In this document: in pieces, positions 43,866 to 57,000 of the stretch | How positions within the stretch are numbered: the first letter of the stretch is position 1 | Layout: each line of letters begins with the position of its first letter | DNA from: Siphonodentalium dalli | Taxonomy: Eukaryota > Mollusca > Scaphopoda > Gadilida > Siphonodentaliidae | Length of the DNA stretch: 64,000 bases | Direction of reading: 5' to 3' | NCBI GenBank assembly: GCA_032622095.1 | Contig: CP136066.1 | Span: forward strand, 93,019,319-93,083,318 | Notes under the pieces: generated by a model | What the model saw: only the letters and a program-made list of their open reading frames with translations | Database searches by the model: none | What the model was told of the DNA's origin: nothing | Translations under genes and position numbers: made by a program

Positions 43866-44268
43866 GTGACGGAATCACCAAATTTTAAGGAATTTCACTT
43901 TTCTGTGGCCTATAAAATCTAAAATTATGACCAGTAGGGTACCGCTTAAAATGAAAAAACATTGTACATACTATACTAAGTTGTTTAGTTATATACAATT
44001 ATGTGTGTATTTAAGTATCATCTCACTCTGGGTCAAATTGTGTCCGTGACGGAATCACCAAAAAAGTGCCATCAATATGAGGGTAGGTCCGTACTATTGA
44101 AGAACCCTGCTCATTCAGCCAAGCTGACCTGGAAAAAGTTCTCAATGAGCAAAGTAGATACATTATACTTGCAGAAAAAAGCCGCATTGTCACACACTTT
44201 GTATATTACTAGTTAACTCGGTTTGTTCGCCGTGACGGAATCACACAACGGGCGTGACGGAATCACCG
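43864..44268. repeat. Recurring CGTGACGGAATCAC motif, four copies
   Basis: GCGTGACGGAATCACCAAA (43864), CCGTGACGGAATCACCAAA (44044), CCGTGACGGAATCACAC (44230) and GCGTGACGGAATCACCG (44251). The last two are ~20 bp apart, the others ~180 bp. The surrounding DNA is unrelated by eye, so only the 14-mer is conserved. Confidence 0.7.
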
Positions 44269-45001
44269 TGCGATTTTTTTAGGTATAGTTTTTTGTGTAA
44301 CAAGTGCGGACATTGTCATAAAAGCATAAAACTTGGCACATGTGTATATTAGGTCCCACGTATTATTTTCAGATATGGGGGCAATCACGAAAATACTTTC
44401 CATGGCAACGGTTGCCATGCGACTGTTTTTACCTTAGAAACGGGTTATTGGTAGGGGTTAAACCGTCATTTTACTAAAATATATGTGCAAAAAGGGGATA
44501 CTATGGTAATTGAGGCATATTGTGATATGGGAAATGTGACAAAAATAACATTTCCACACATGCCTCACTATTAACCTAGAATGACCCTTGAGCTGCTTGA
44601 AAATGATATTTTGGTTCATTTGACCTTATTTGGCAAAATGTGAAAATAAGCGTTGACTGCGCATGCGCGCATCATTGATCCCCAGTCACACAATATATGG
44701 TGTTTAAGAGATTGTATAGTGAGGGCAATGACCATTCCAAAATATATTCATTGGATAGTAATAATGAAATACAGAAGAAGCAACAACATTCCCCGATGAC
44801 ATGCTTATGATGCAAATACCCATTATCGGTATCCATGGCCGCTTTTTTTGTGGAATTCATGTTCAACGCCCATGGCGCGTCACTGTGACGTTACATAAGT
44901 TAATGATCACAGACGACACATTTAACTTATTTCTAAAATAAATTATGGCGATATTTAATTAAATGGATATGTTGAATTTTGTCCACTGACATAATAAATA
45001 C

Positions 45002-45149
45002 GTTACGGGACGCTTAGTAGTCGGATATGGTGTCATGTGAGGCGAAGTGAGATCAATATCAGGCGAGACCGTAGGCCGAGCCTATTATTGATTTCGCTGA
45101 GCCTCACATGACACCATATCCGACTACTACATGTAAGCGTCCCGTAACT
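45002..45149. mobile_element. 148-bp imperfect palindrome
   Basis: GTTACGGGACGCTTAGTAGT and GTCGGATATGGTGTCATGTG are exactly or nearly mirrored at the right (CACATGACACCATATCCGAC, AAGCGTCCCGTAAC). The centre GATCAATATCAGGCGAG / ...TATTATTGATTTCGC also pairs. It forms a long hairpin, probably a small palindromic MITE. Confidence 0.75.
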
Positions 45150-45290
45150 TATAATATTGGGCTACAGAATCGCATCGATGTTCGATTGCCTCCCTGACCA
45201 TGTTAGTTTAACGTCATGCATGCATTCAAGTTTGGTTTTATTACTTGTATTACCTTACGATCCCCCCAAACGTATAATACACAATTCCAG

Positions 45291-45507
45291 TGTATACTTT
45301 TATATTCAGTGGGATAATGCATTTAGCGAAGAAAGTGCTAAGGATTCGGTCACCGACACATATCAAGTAACATATTGTTATGCTCGCGATCGAATAACTC
45401 CACAGTTTTGTGGAGAGTATAGGTCACGACCAGAGAATGGATCGAGTGACGTTATATCAATCACATTGTTCACTTCAGTCGAAGCAATTCAGACCATTGA
45501 CCAGTAG
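45291..45507 (+). CDS. Candidate terminal exon, fibronectin-III-like
   Basis: A plausible acceptor (CACAATTCCAG) precedes an open frame of 71 codons ending at a TAG. The peptide has a tryptophan in a VYFYIQWDNAF strand and DTYQVTYCYAR, which resemble the B and C strands of a fibronectin type III domain, then ISITLFTSVEAIQT. There is no recognisable upstream exon, and the region just before is a palindromic MITE. It could be the last exon of a gene starting outside the window, a gene relic, or chance. It lies ~730 bp upstream of the Pif-like gene on the same strand. Confidence 0.3.
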
Positions 45508-45904
45508 ACGGGTAATCCGGCATGTTGATTAAGGCTACCCTACAAGCCAAAAGATGCAAGTAAGAATGCAACTTTGTGGATTATTCCGATTTCTGCATAT
45601 AAGCCTGATGATGACGTGATTGCAATGAAAGCTTGAATAGTGTTTGTGCTGGTTCCAATCTAGTTTGTTGCGCTGTGTATAAGTCCGCCGACGTCTCCGC
45701 TGACGTTGTTGACAAAGCGTTGAAAAGCCACAATGCGTTGGCACGCCACAAAGCGTTGACACGCCACAAACTTATATAATTCAAGTTGAGTTATTCAACC
45801 GACTTATCCCTTCTGCACCCACACTCCACATACAAGTTCTGCCAAAGTGCTGTTCGAAATCGCTGTAGCTAATTGCAAATACTATTGTTTGCGTTCTCTT
45901 GCAT

Positions 45905-46134
45905 CAACCATTTCTATACTAAATGGATTCTCCCAGTCAGTTAAAAAGTGTATATGGGAATGGTCTATTATTCATTTGGAGGGATATTAAGGTGATAAAA
46001 GCAGGTGACTAATAAAAGTTCAGAAGGAGCCCTATTTATTGAGGTAAATGTTTATATAATATTTCAACAAAATGATCTATCGTTGAACTTATTATCTCAA
46101 CATTTCACCAATGATGTAATATATAGAAAGGTAT
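45905..46134. mobile_element. TTAA-type MITE remnant upstream of the Pif-like gene
   Basis: ATACTAAATGGATTCTCCCA, GAATGGTCTATTATTCATTTGGAGGG and ATATAGAAAGGT match the elements at 55993-56199 and 48510-48771, which have TTAA at both ends. This copy has lost clear TTAA flanks. Its right end is ~100 bp before the predicted start codon, so it may form part of the promoter. Confidence 0.65.
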
Positions 46135-46233
46135 CAGTTGTCTTCTGCCATCCACCTTACAAGCTACAAGCGGAACCTCTCTATAATAAACTCCTGTAAA
46201 TTATTCCAATAATCTTTACAGCTCAGAGGAGAT

Positions 46234-46321
46234 ATGGAGAAGAGTCGCCTGTCAACCATCTGTTGCGCTGTTGTGGTCAGTCTCCTGGCTTCGGCTTCAG
46301 TCCATGCTATCTATTTCACAG
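46234..46321 (+). CDS. Pif-like gene, exon 1 (signal peptide)
   Basis: ATG at 46234 opens a classical signal peptide: basic start MEKSR, hydrophobic core ICCAVVVSLLASASVHA with likely cleavage after VHA. The donor CAG|GTATGC follows after 88 nt, leaving one base of the next codon. An in-frame stop lies upstream, and this is the only good ATG here. The frame is too short to be noticed without the splice context. Confidence 0.75.
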
Positions 46322-49300
46322 GTATGCTATAACATCGGTATGGTATGAAAATAGTATCACCCCCGGTTAAGTGGTCCTGCTAATTTGCTATGATTAGGGT
46401 GTGTCCCTGTCTGCTGAATCGTTGATGCTGGTGGAGCCAAGTTATTTTTTTCAAAGTTATAGAATATACATTAATATGTTTTCGCGCATCTATTGGTGTG
46501 CGAATTTTAAAGGCCCACTTAATTTTCGAGTCACTGATTATTTTTTTATAGTGTCTTTATATATACGGTTTTAATAACAATCTATGCCATAAAATATGAT
46601 TTAAATACTATAATTCATCACCATTTGAAACATCTATCTGTGTCTCAGAAGAAATAGAACAGCTGAAATCATAGAAAGATTCCCCCGTGTTGGCACCCAG
46701 AATGCCACAGAATTCAAACTAAAGATGAATTTTCAATGAAAGGGGAATAACTCTATCTTTAAGATATTGTGTTGTTTCCCCCTCAATTGAAAATTATACA
46801 CTTTTTACTACAATCTAGATGACAAAAACACGTTGGTAACTTAACAAAAACAACATGTTCACAGTTTATTACACCGGATAAGTTGAAAATACAATGTGTT
46901 GGAGCTTCTTCTTTAAAATGGTATATAATATGGCATATATCTCATATCAGTCTATGTAAACATACACTCAGATTCATACTGATACTGAGTCTATTGCATT
47001 CCCATCAACTTTTCATTTCTGAACGGTTGTGGGCTTCCCTCAAATTACGTCACACCACACTAAATATAAATCTGAAATTAGTTGTGATTGACAGGCGTAA
47101 ACATGGTCACGTGCCAGTGCCGTCATGGCCGCTTCAACCCTGTGAAGCCGATTCTAAGAATCGGAATTAATAGTTGCAGGGTTTGTGACTTTTCGTTCGG
47201 CGGTTGTTTTACTGACAATTAAGGGAAACAGCTAGCTTCCGGGATCCAAAATAATATGTACAATAACTAAGACAGATCTTCTTGAAATTATAAAAAATGT
47301 CAATTTATGTGGATCTCTTGGACTCAGAACGAATTATGTTTTAGATTGGCCAGGGGATTTGTCGCCCATGTTGTCAAAAAATAACACAAATCAACGGCCA
47401 CGAATCAAAAATACATGAATGTCGGGATTATCTGCTAAAACAACTACAGAACTAAAAAAAAGTTAAATGACATAACAAAATGATCTATCAGTTCCCCAGT
47501 ACCGGCAGTAGTACCACCGCAGCCAAAACGAGCGAATAACAACACAATTCTACCACCAACCCCACCGAAACCCTCCCGGCCTTACACAGCCGTATTATTA
47601 GCTCCGAAGATTGGCCAGTTGTACCCTAATTACAGTTGCCTGCAATCCAAATTCCGGTGATTCTTGATTTTAAACTTTCGACCGCTCATCAACAATCTAC
47701 TTTATTTGTCGATTTGTGAATTTCTCTTCCGGTATATATAACATGACGTCATGGATACTATTTTAACAACATTTAGCCACACCTTCGGAATTTCCACACC
47801 GAGAGCACGTGACATGTTACTAGTTTTTTATTGGGGCACACATTTCTTGGAGCTAAGTTTTGATTGGCGGTAATTACAAGGAATCCCGGGTTTGGGAAAT
47901 GAAAACTGAACGAAAGGTCGTCAGACCCACTATTTTTTATATGTGGGCATGTAGTTTACTCCAGACTGATCTCATATATGCGATCTGGGGTTCGAAAATT
48001 AATTCGGCCTTTAAAATGAGCAAAATATTACAACTCAGAAAGTTTATCGAATCGATAGTGAATATTACATTGTAAAGAGTTTCAATATACGGACAGTTTC
48101 ACGGGTGGGGTATTATATGTGTGTGCGATCAGTTAATTGTGACAGCATGTTTGTGTACGTGTCTATAATGCGACAAATGATGATATATTTTGTTATGAAA
48201 ATTAAAAAAAAATTAAAATGACAAAATCCCTTGATGGAGGGCGCTAAAAAGGTACAGTTGTTCCTCTTATATATAGCTGCATTCCGAACGTTTGCGTAGG
48301 TCGCCTGTTCTAATCGTATAGCTCATTTTACCGTCCCATAGAAGGCAATATCATTTGAGAATAATTTTAAATAAAATCTATATTAACTTACAGAAGCTTT
48401 TCCGGACAATGGTCCTAGATTCATATCTTTTATTGTAAACCCCTGAATCTATATAAAACCTACCACGAAGAGATAAACAATCTTTAAATCTACTGATATG
48501 GACGATTAAACCGTTATACTGAATGGATTCCCCCTTCAGTTATAAAAGTATACATTGAAATGTCTGATATTCATTTGAAGGGGTGCACGGGTAATAAAAG
48601 CGGACGACCGACAGAAAAAGAGATAAAACAAGAGCAGAATGATTCAAAATTTGGTAGGAAATGTTCACATAATGTGTTCAATAAACCACCTGATGTGATC
48701 CTTTGTTGATCTTATTATCTGAACATTTCCTAAGGAAACTATTCGTCAATGAGTACAGGGTATAGAAGTGGTTAAGCAACGAAATTGCCTTCAGATAAGA
48801 CTTTCACAAAACGATTTTTGAATTCGCGCATAGTGATGCGCTAATTTAAAGATCGCGAATTCAAAACTCATCGAAAAATAGTACTGCGCGAATTTAAACA
48901 CGAGCATATCACCCAAACGTGCCATTATTAAATACGATTTTACCTGGTTATATGTATTTTGATAGCATGTCATATATCAGTGAAATTTACCAGAAATGAT
49001 GTACCATTTCCTTGAAAAAACCTCACACCCGCCCACGTTGTGGAAGTTATAGCCCAGTGGTTAATGTGTGTTATGGTGTTAATGCACCGGCATGAGTTCG
49101 CGCCTCGCCGGTGGACAATCGTCTCCCCAACATTGTCTTGGTCAGATTAAGCGGCGTGTGTGCAATATATAGCCACACGCTGTTTCAAATCTCGAGCCAT
49201 GATGTGACCCTTGGGCAATGTCATTTGTACTGTGCTCGCATCGTCGTACCTTGACGAGAAATAGGGACCTGGTTGTTGGGTAAGTGCATGCAAGCCGAGA

Positions 49301-49407
49301 GGCTCTTGTGAAGCGCCCGTATAATGCAGCATGAGAAACTCAACAGCTGGGGTAATAATGGGAAGCGCTCAGTGCACTCGGTGTGATAGGCGTTATATAA
49401 GTACCAA

Positions 49408-49439
<32 letters not shown>

Positions 49440-51045
49440 CGCGCTCCGCGTGTATAATGTTTCGCTGTTTCTTGGTATACAGTGGGCGCATGGGCGTTTT
49501 ATTTATAGAATGGGAATTTTTGGACGGATTAAAAGTCGAACTGCGACCCGGAGGCCGAGTCCGGTAAAAACTGTAGTTGGGAATTTCAATTTCCATTTCA
49601 ATTGTTATTCGGATGCCAAGAAGTGCAGGCGATTAATTCAATGAGTTGGTCATTCGTGAAACCAATATATTTTATATTCTATAATTACAATCATGGGTGT
49701 ATAATATATGATCTTGAGCGCGTTACCATTTCTGACTATGGTTTTCTTGTTACTATAGTCGTTGTATTTCCTTCACAGAATGCAAAGGGCTGGCTGATAT
49801 CGTCGTGGCATTTCCAGCATCTGACATCGTGAGACCGGAGCATCTAAAGTTATTTGAAGAGTTCTTTATCGGTTTCGTGGAGTACTTCCCGCTAAACATC
49901 ATAGATGGGACTCGCATCTCATTTATACAATACGGCAAAAATGCCACAGTGGTCAGCGCTCTGGAACCTTTCAAGACTCAGATTGAGCTGAAAACCAGGG
50001 TATCGCTGATGGCACGAAGGGAGATAAATTCTGAGGTTTACATGGCTGGATACGACCCTGCTTCCGCGATCGAAGTCATCCATGCAGAGCTTAACAAGAG
50101 CGGTAGGGTTGGAGCAAGACAGCTTGGAGTCCTGTTCACGGTCGGAGTAACACCGGATCCATACATCAATAACGTCATCACGCAAGCTGATTCCGCAATG
50201 GGCAACAACATCACGTTGTTTGCAGTGAACTTGCTTGCGACCAGTACTGATTTCGCCAGATCTACCGATGAGAGTTGTAAGAGGTTTCACATCACTGATT
50301 GGAGTGGCCTGATGGTAACGTTGCCGCACATAACTACGTCACTGTGTAACTGTGAGTATAAGTATTCTCGCCACCGACCGGTATTGTCGGATGTCATTAT
50401 TTGTCAAAACGGCAGATCGTTGCCCATAAAATTTAAACTTTATTGTAATGTCGACCAGTAAGATAATCTATCAGGTTCAAAAAGACGTACGTGTAATATG
50501 TAAAGTGTGTTACCATTGCCAACTCAGGTCACCTGACTCATGTGATCATTTCGCCTACACGTACACAGCCAACCCGTTTAGAAGTTATGTATCCATGTGT
50601 ATAGCATAGCGAAGAGGAATAATCCCATATTCTGATAACCGATTGAGCGATCAACGCTTTTCATGCAGATATTTGCCTGCACCGAAGATCTTAATTCTAT
50701 CGAAGCCAATTAAGAGTATCGCTGGTCGCATTCTGACCGCTTGTTCTCACCGCCGACTATAATTTACATGTCGCCAGACGTTGGCCGATATCTATAAACT
50801 GGTATGTTGGGTGCCGTATAATCACCTGACAGTTCCCGCCATGTGTATCGCAATAGCAATACCATAATAAACACTTCATGCACGTTGCCGGTTACACGTA
50901 CAGGTGGTTGAGCCTGGCTGCTAATGTGTCCATCAAAGTGGCGTATAGATATCAGTTTACTTAATGTACACTCGTGAGAATTTCAGTTTCAAGTGTCCGG
51001 AAACTTAATATTTAAATATATATTGTGGACCCAGTTAGTATACCC

Positions 51046-51090
<45 letters not shown>

Positions 51091-54000
51091 CTATATATAT
51101 ATATATCCAATTAAAGTATGTAGCAATCAAATAAAATTTTCGAAACAATTCCATCCACATCGAAAATACACTTTCCGATAATGCACCGTCTGAACTACAA
51201 ACAAATGTGAAAATCTACTCCTTTATTCGTGGACGAACTAAGAAAACACGACAATGAATCTGCAAACGAGAGTAAGTACTTGCAATTCTTTCATGTAAAT
51301 TTGGATATAAACATTTATGAAAATTACTGCTTTTGCCAAGATTATTTTCCTTTCGCTTCTGAACACGCTAGGGCAGTGCCCCACGTCAATTTAAGATCTA
51401 ATTGCTTTAATTTAAGTATTGAGAAAGTGCCTCAATGTTTGGACACATGCATCTCTGCCAGCGATTTAAATGTGCTGATGCTATATGTCATATGTGTGAC
51501 CAAAACAGCCATCATGGTTTGCTTGCCGTTCACGCCTGAGTACAATGTGTTGTCTGCATGCATGACTTCATATCCAAGACGACAACTTCTATTATTTATT
51601 GACTTCTCATCTGTTTCCAGATCTCCAAGATATGCCACCGTTCCCTATGCTGTGTCTGAATCCAGGTATGCTCAATCTTATATCAATGCAAATCCGAGGA
51701 AAACTAAAATGTATATACTTTTGTAGTGTTTAAAAGATAATATAACATGGCTTTATATATATATATGTAAATGGATTATTTGATTTTCAAAACAGTACTT
51801 AGTGTTACATTTGTTGGGTTATTTAGACATAATTCGAATATTATCCTACTTTTCAATTCATTTAGAGAGTTCGACCGCCTATTCGCAAGCTATAACTATT
51901 ACACCCTTATGTCTCTTGAACACAAGTCGTCAATCGTCAGACCTTTGAAATCCTAGACACCAATATCGAGAAATGGATCACGCCTGCAACTATCGAGGAC
52001 TGGTCGCTAGATCTTTGTGTCTTCAGTTAAGAAGGCCCCATTTGTGAATTTTCAAAAACAAACTCAATTTCAAACTATCAAATTAACATTATTATCCTTT
52101 ATAATCAATATATGCTATTGTACTATAACAACACACGTTTATCCTCACAATATGAGAGATATGTTCTAATTATGTAACAAAACCCAAAAAAACAAAAAAG
52201 TGGTTTAAAAAAAGACAAGTTAATTTGAGGCAATATTTTGGTATTTATACAGGAAATATTTGCGAAAATCGCATTGCATTATCAAGCTTAGGAATCAAAC
52301 TAGTTGCGGCCATTTTGACAGCCATTTCATAGTCGCGATGGTATTATTTTCTGTCCGTGTCTGCTCGGGGTTTCAGGGAGTTATCTATGTGCCTTGTATT
52401 TACTACCATGAAATCGGTACCACAACTCTTTATCCTAAAATTAACGTTTTCAGTAGAAACATTGTCTGACTTTGAGGAGATCTAAACAATTGGATATGTT
52501 ATTATGTGCTCCCCGCGTCAAATGAAACACACATCGTTTCAGTAACAATTTATTCCGGGTTCGGTCCAGACATTGCCTAAATCTAGACAACAGACGGTGT
52601 TTCCTACCAGTTGGAAAGTCTGTGGTATCAGTTGGAAAATTGGAAGGCGCGGTTGTAAATGAAAATTCCTCGAGTTGGAGTTTGATCTTCATGAGTTGCG
52701 TTCAGTTGGAAATTGAAGTCGGACACCCCAATACTCACTGCATGTCGCAGTATGTTCAGTAGTCTTAATACACTTGGCATGCTGTCTACTGTGGTCTACG
52801 CTATGTTATATGAACACATACATTATTATTTTAAAGATGCACAATCCGAATTAACGCTCCTAAATTACTATTTCTTTGGTTTCGGGGGTAACAAATATTT
52901 GATTCGAGTCGAGGAACCCACCCATCAAAGCTCAGAGTTATTAGTTATCGATTTTTTAAATCTGTTATTTTTCATATTTGACGGTCTGGCAAATATCCGA
53001 CGAGCCGACAGACATACTCTCAAAACCAAATTAGGTTTAACAAAACGTTAATATGTAATACGTTTTGGAAATTTTTATACTATATTTCAATCTAGAAGTG
53101 ACAGTAGTTAGCATTATTTTTTTGGTATTTAATCGAATCTAATAACTAAAGCGTTTTTTTAAGAAATGTTGTTGTTTTTGTTGTTGTTGTTGTTGTTGTT
53201 ATTGGAATCTGATGATACGGGGACCATCGAATCGGATTATGTACCTTTAACTGTTCACATAAGTGTACCCATGTCATAATCGTGAGTTGGGAACATTTTT
53301 GATATGATTGTGTCGCTGTTCGGTCCACATCCGATGAACTTGAGCTTTGATTGATGACGTGTTGGTGGGTAAAGACAATTGGTCCATCAATCATGTCACA
53401 GATACGCCTGTGTCTGTGGGATACTTTTTTATATCATCAGTGTTTTTATCAGTCGCTATAATTATGGTCTGTTGCGACACTTAATAATGTGTACAATGGC
53501 TTCTTGCTTGCGTCAAAAGACAAAGCGAGCATGACTCGTGCATTCCTTATATTCATACTTAGTAGTTTTCAGTAGCACAAAATTTCCGAGCTTCAAATTA
53601 AATCTGCTTGTTGCAATGACTTGCACGTTCATGTTCTCTTGATAAAACTGGTCAAGAAAAACATAGATTATTCATATACGCACTATATTAAGTCACTAAA
53701 ATGAGCTGATGAAGTACCTAATTAAAATGATTGAGGCTATGACCTCTGACGCTATGAATTCTGACAGAAGAAGGATCTTCTTTTCTACAGCATGCAACAT
53801 TAAAAGCTTTATTATTTAGTGTCTTCTGTGTTAAATATGTCGACAAAGCGCACACTGTTTTTTTTTTAAACATATGTTTATTGTAATATAATATTACAAG
53901 AGGGATCGGGGCACACATTTTGACAACTTACATCAGCCCCTTTCCATTAACATTTTAACAAATATGTTGATGACGAACATCTCATATATATTTTGAAGAC

Positions 54001-57000
54001 CTCTGTCTGTTTGTATGTTTGTCTGTATGTATGTTTGTCATTTATACAAATCTACGATTCTCGACCGATCGGGACCAAACTTGGTACGTGTGTGTAGTTT
54101 GACCAGGCGGTGGACGTTGTCGTATTGGCGAGCCCGTGCGGCGCCCGCTTCGCGCATGCGCAGACGAGATCTCGGAAACGGGTGGAGCTATCGACTTGAA
54201 ATTTGGTATGTGAATGTATCTTGCCCCGGATACGAATTTTATCGGGTCGCCGAGCCCGTGCGACGCCAGGTTCGCGCGCATGCGCAGACGGGATCTCGGA
54301 AACGGGTGGAGCTATCGACTTGAAATTTGGTATGTGAATGTATCTTGCCCCGGATACGAATTTTCTCGGGTAGCCGAGCCCGTGCGACGCCAGCTTCGCG
54401 CATGCGCAGACCGGATCTCGGAAACGGGTAGAGCTATCGACTTGGAATTTGGTTTTTGAATAGCCCGGACAACGTCGGGCTCATCGGCTAGTCTATTATA
54501 TATTTTGGAACTTGTGCCTGTCTGTGTGTATGTATTTATGTGTGTTATAGACTCGAAAACTGCACGACCGATCCAACTCGAATATGGGCGGGTCCTATTT
54601 CACGTGCGACCGTGTCCTTGACCTCGCTCATATTCGCTCATATAGGCATCTTTCTGGACCGATCGATTGGATCGAACAATAGTTTTTTTCTTTCTCCTGA
54701 TACTTTTCAACGAAATCGACTCAAATTTGGTATGTAGGCCTACTTTGATCATGGGAACAATATGAGCGGATCCCATTTTACGTGCGACAATGTCCTGACC
54801 TTGACCTTGACCTCGCTCTTATAGTTTTTTTCTTTCTCCTAATCCTTTTTAACGTTGTTCGCTCAGTATTGTTCAACGTTGTCACTGAGGCAATCACAAA
54901 TAAATCCCTGAATAGCCCGGACGAAGTCGGGCACATCAGCTAGTAACAAATGAACAGGATGATATGTGGTGTGTTTGTGGTTGTTGTCAGTTCTATCCTT
55001 CTCTATTTATAATTTCATTTGAGATAGTCAACATTTGTAACGCACGGGAGGAGCACCAATATATTTTCTGCAGAGGGGCCGTAAATCGTTCGTTGGTGAA
55101 ATGTATGAATGAACAAAACAAGAATTTCATTGCGTCGATTCGATTCTGATGGTATACATATGAGTAAGGAGGAAATGTTTTTAAGCATAATCGATCTTCT
55201 CAGAAAAGACATGCAGAAATAATGATATTATTTAATTAACGGTTTCAACTTTCGAGAATTTCTATGACTTCACTAAGATTTGTTTTTTTTTGTTTTTTTT
55301 GCAAAACTATTATTTTATTGTATGATGGACCAAAAGAACATAAACAACATAAAATAACATAAATGTCATCCAACCACGTTTTCAATAATCTGGCAGACAC
55401 AAACACTCAATACTAATTTATTTTTTCAGACATTGTGTTGTTTTATGGTTACTTTTCCTCCAAAAAAAAATAGTTCTGGAAATGGCCGCCAAGAAACTAA
55501 AATATTCAATGAAAAATCTTTGGTTTATTTTCTCGCAGTCATGATGTCAGATATTAAACTGAGTACATACCCTATTTGGGTTCATAAGCTAGTTAATGCA
55601 CTGCGTTTGTTGCAAATATTTCCTGTCAAACTCTCCAATGACCAGCCTTGAAAAAAAAAAAATTTGTCTCAAGTAGTGTCTAAAGCACATTTTTTTTTAC
55701 ATAATTAGAACGTATTTCTCACATTGTGAGGGTAAACATGTGCTATTTATAGTATTATAGCAGACATTGGTTTTTAAGGATAATGATTTTTTTTTCCTTC
55801 AAATAGATAGTTTGAAATGAAAATGTTTTGAAAATTCACGAATGGGGAGCCTTCTTAAGTCGTACAATTTCGAATTGGGAAATTCACCTACAATGAAATT
55901 AATTATTAAGAAATAGGTATATATAGGACCATATGGAAGACAGCAAGTATGGATGTTATCGTCGCGGTGTGGTCTGACGGCTATAACATTAACCCTTTCA
56001 ATACTAAATGGATTCTCCCAATCAATTAAACATTTTACATCGGAGTGGTCTGTTATTGATTTGGAGGGATGTACATGTAATATGTAAACGACAGAAAAAT
56101 AATAGTACATATAGACTCATATTTAGTGAGGGAAATGTTAAGATAATTAGTCCATTTCCTAAGGGATTTACTCGTCAATGAGTATTTTGTATAGAAAGGT
56201 TAAACCCGCAATCAGCCAATCACGGACTTTCGGAAGACCCCCGCATGGACAACGTACCACGTGAAAAATTCCTCTATCAACTGGACAATATCTCCTCGTT
56301 AATAAATTTGCATGTTTGTCACACTAAGTAATCAAGTAATGGCGGGGAAGTAATTGCGTCGGCGCGGATCTATCGATGTCCAACGGCGAGTGACAACGGC
56401 GTCGGGTTGCAATTAGTTGATTGTGTGTCAGTACAACTGACCACCATGGCGAACAAGAGGTAATTCAGAAATCGTACTTGACATTGCCGATTTGTAAAAT
56501 TAATAAGTATAACGTCGAGACATGACATTAATTTACTGTTTTTATTCACAAATAGGCACAGAACATTGATCAATGTCGAGATTTCCCCATGGCGTGGTGA
56601 TGTTTATAAAACGTAACAACTATTTTTTTTAATTGAGTGTCGAAGATATTTAATATATGGTTGGCTGTGTAGTTCAGAGTTAATTTCTGAAGCAAAAATC
56701 TGCATAAAACATATGGAAACTGACGAAATTCGGTCATTTTAAAGCAAAATGTTGCTACGGCGGGGAAGATCACAGAAAACGGCGGCGATCAGTTTGCAAC
56801 GGCGTTTACCGATCAAAAACGATGGTGAACGAGCGTGTATTGTTGCATATTTCAGATAACTTTCGACGTTTGATTACTATTTGAGAACCTGCTAATTTAC
56901 CAAAATCTATGTATCGTATAATGACTTATTTCGAGAACTGATGTCATATATATCTTGAATAAAAAAGTTTCCCCAAAGCGGATTTTAGCGGATATTTGAT

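Noticed and set aside
51229-51726. 165-codon plus-strand open frame in the Pif-like gene intron
   Set aside because: No recognisable domain or coding-like composition; the part with good splice signals is read in another frame as the 45-nt microexon.
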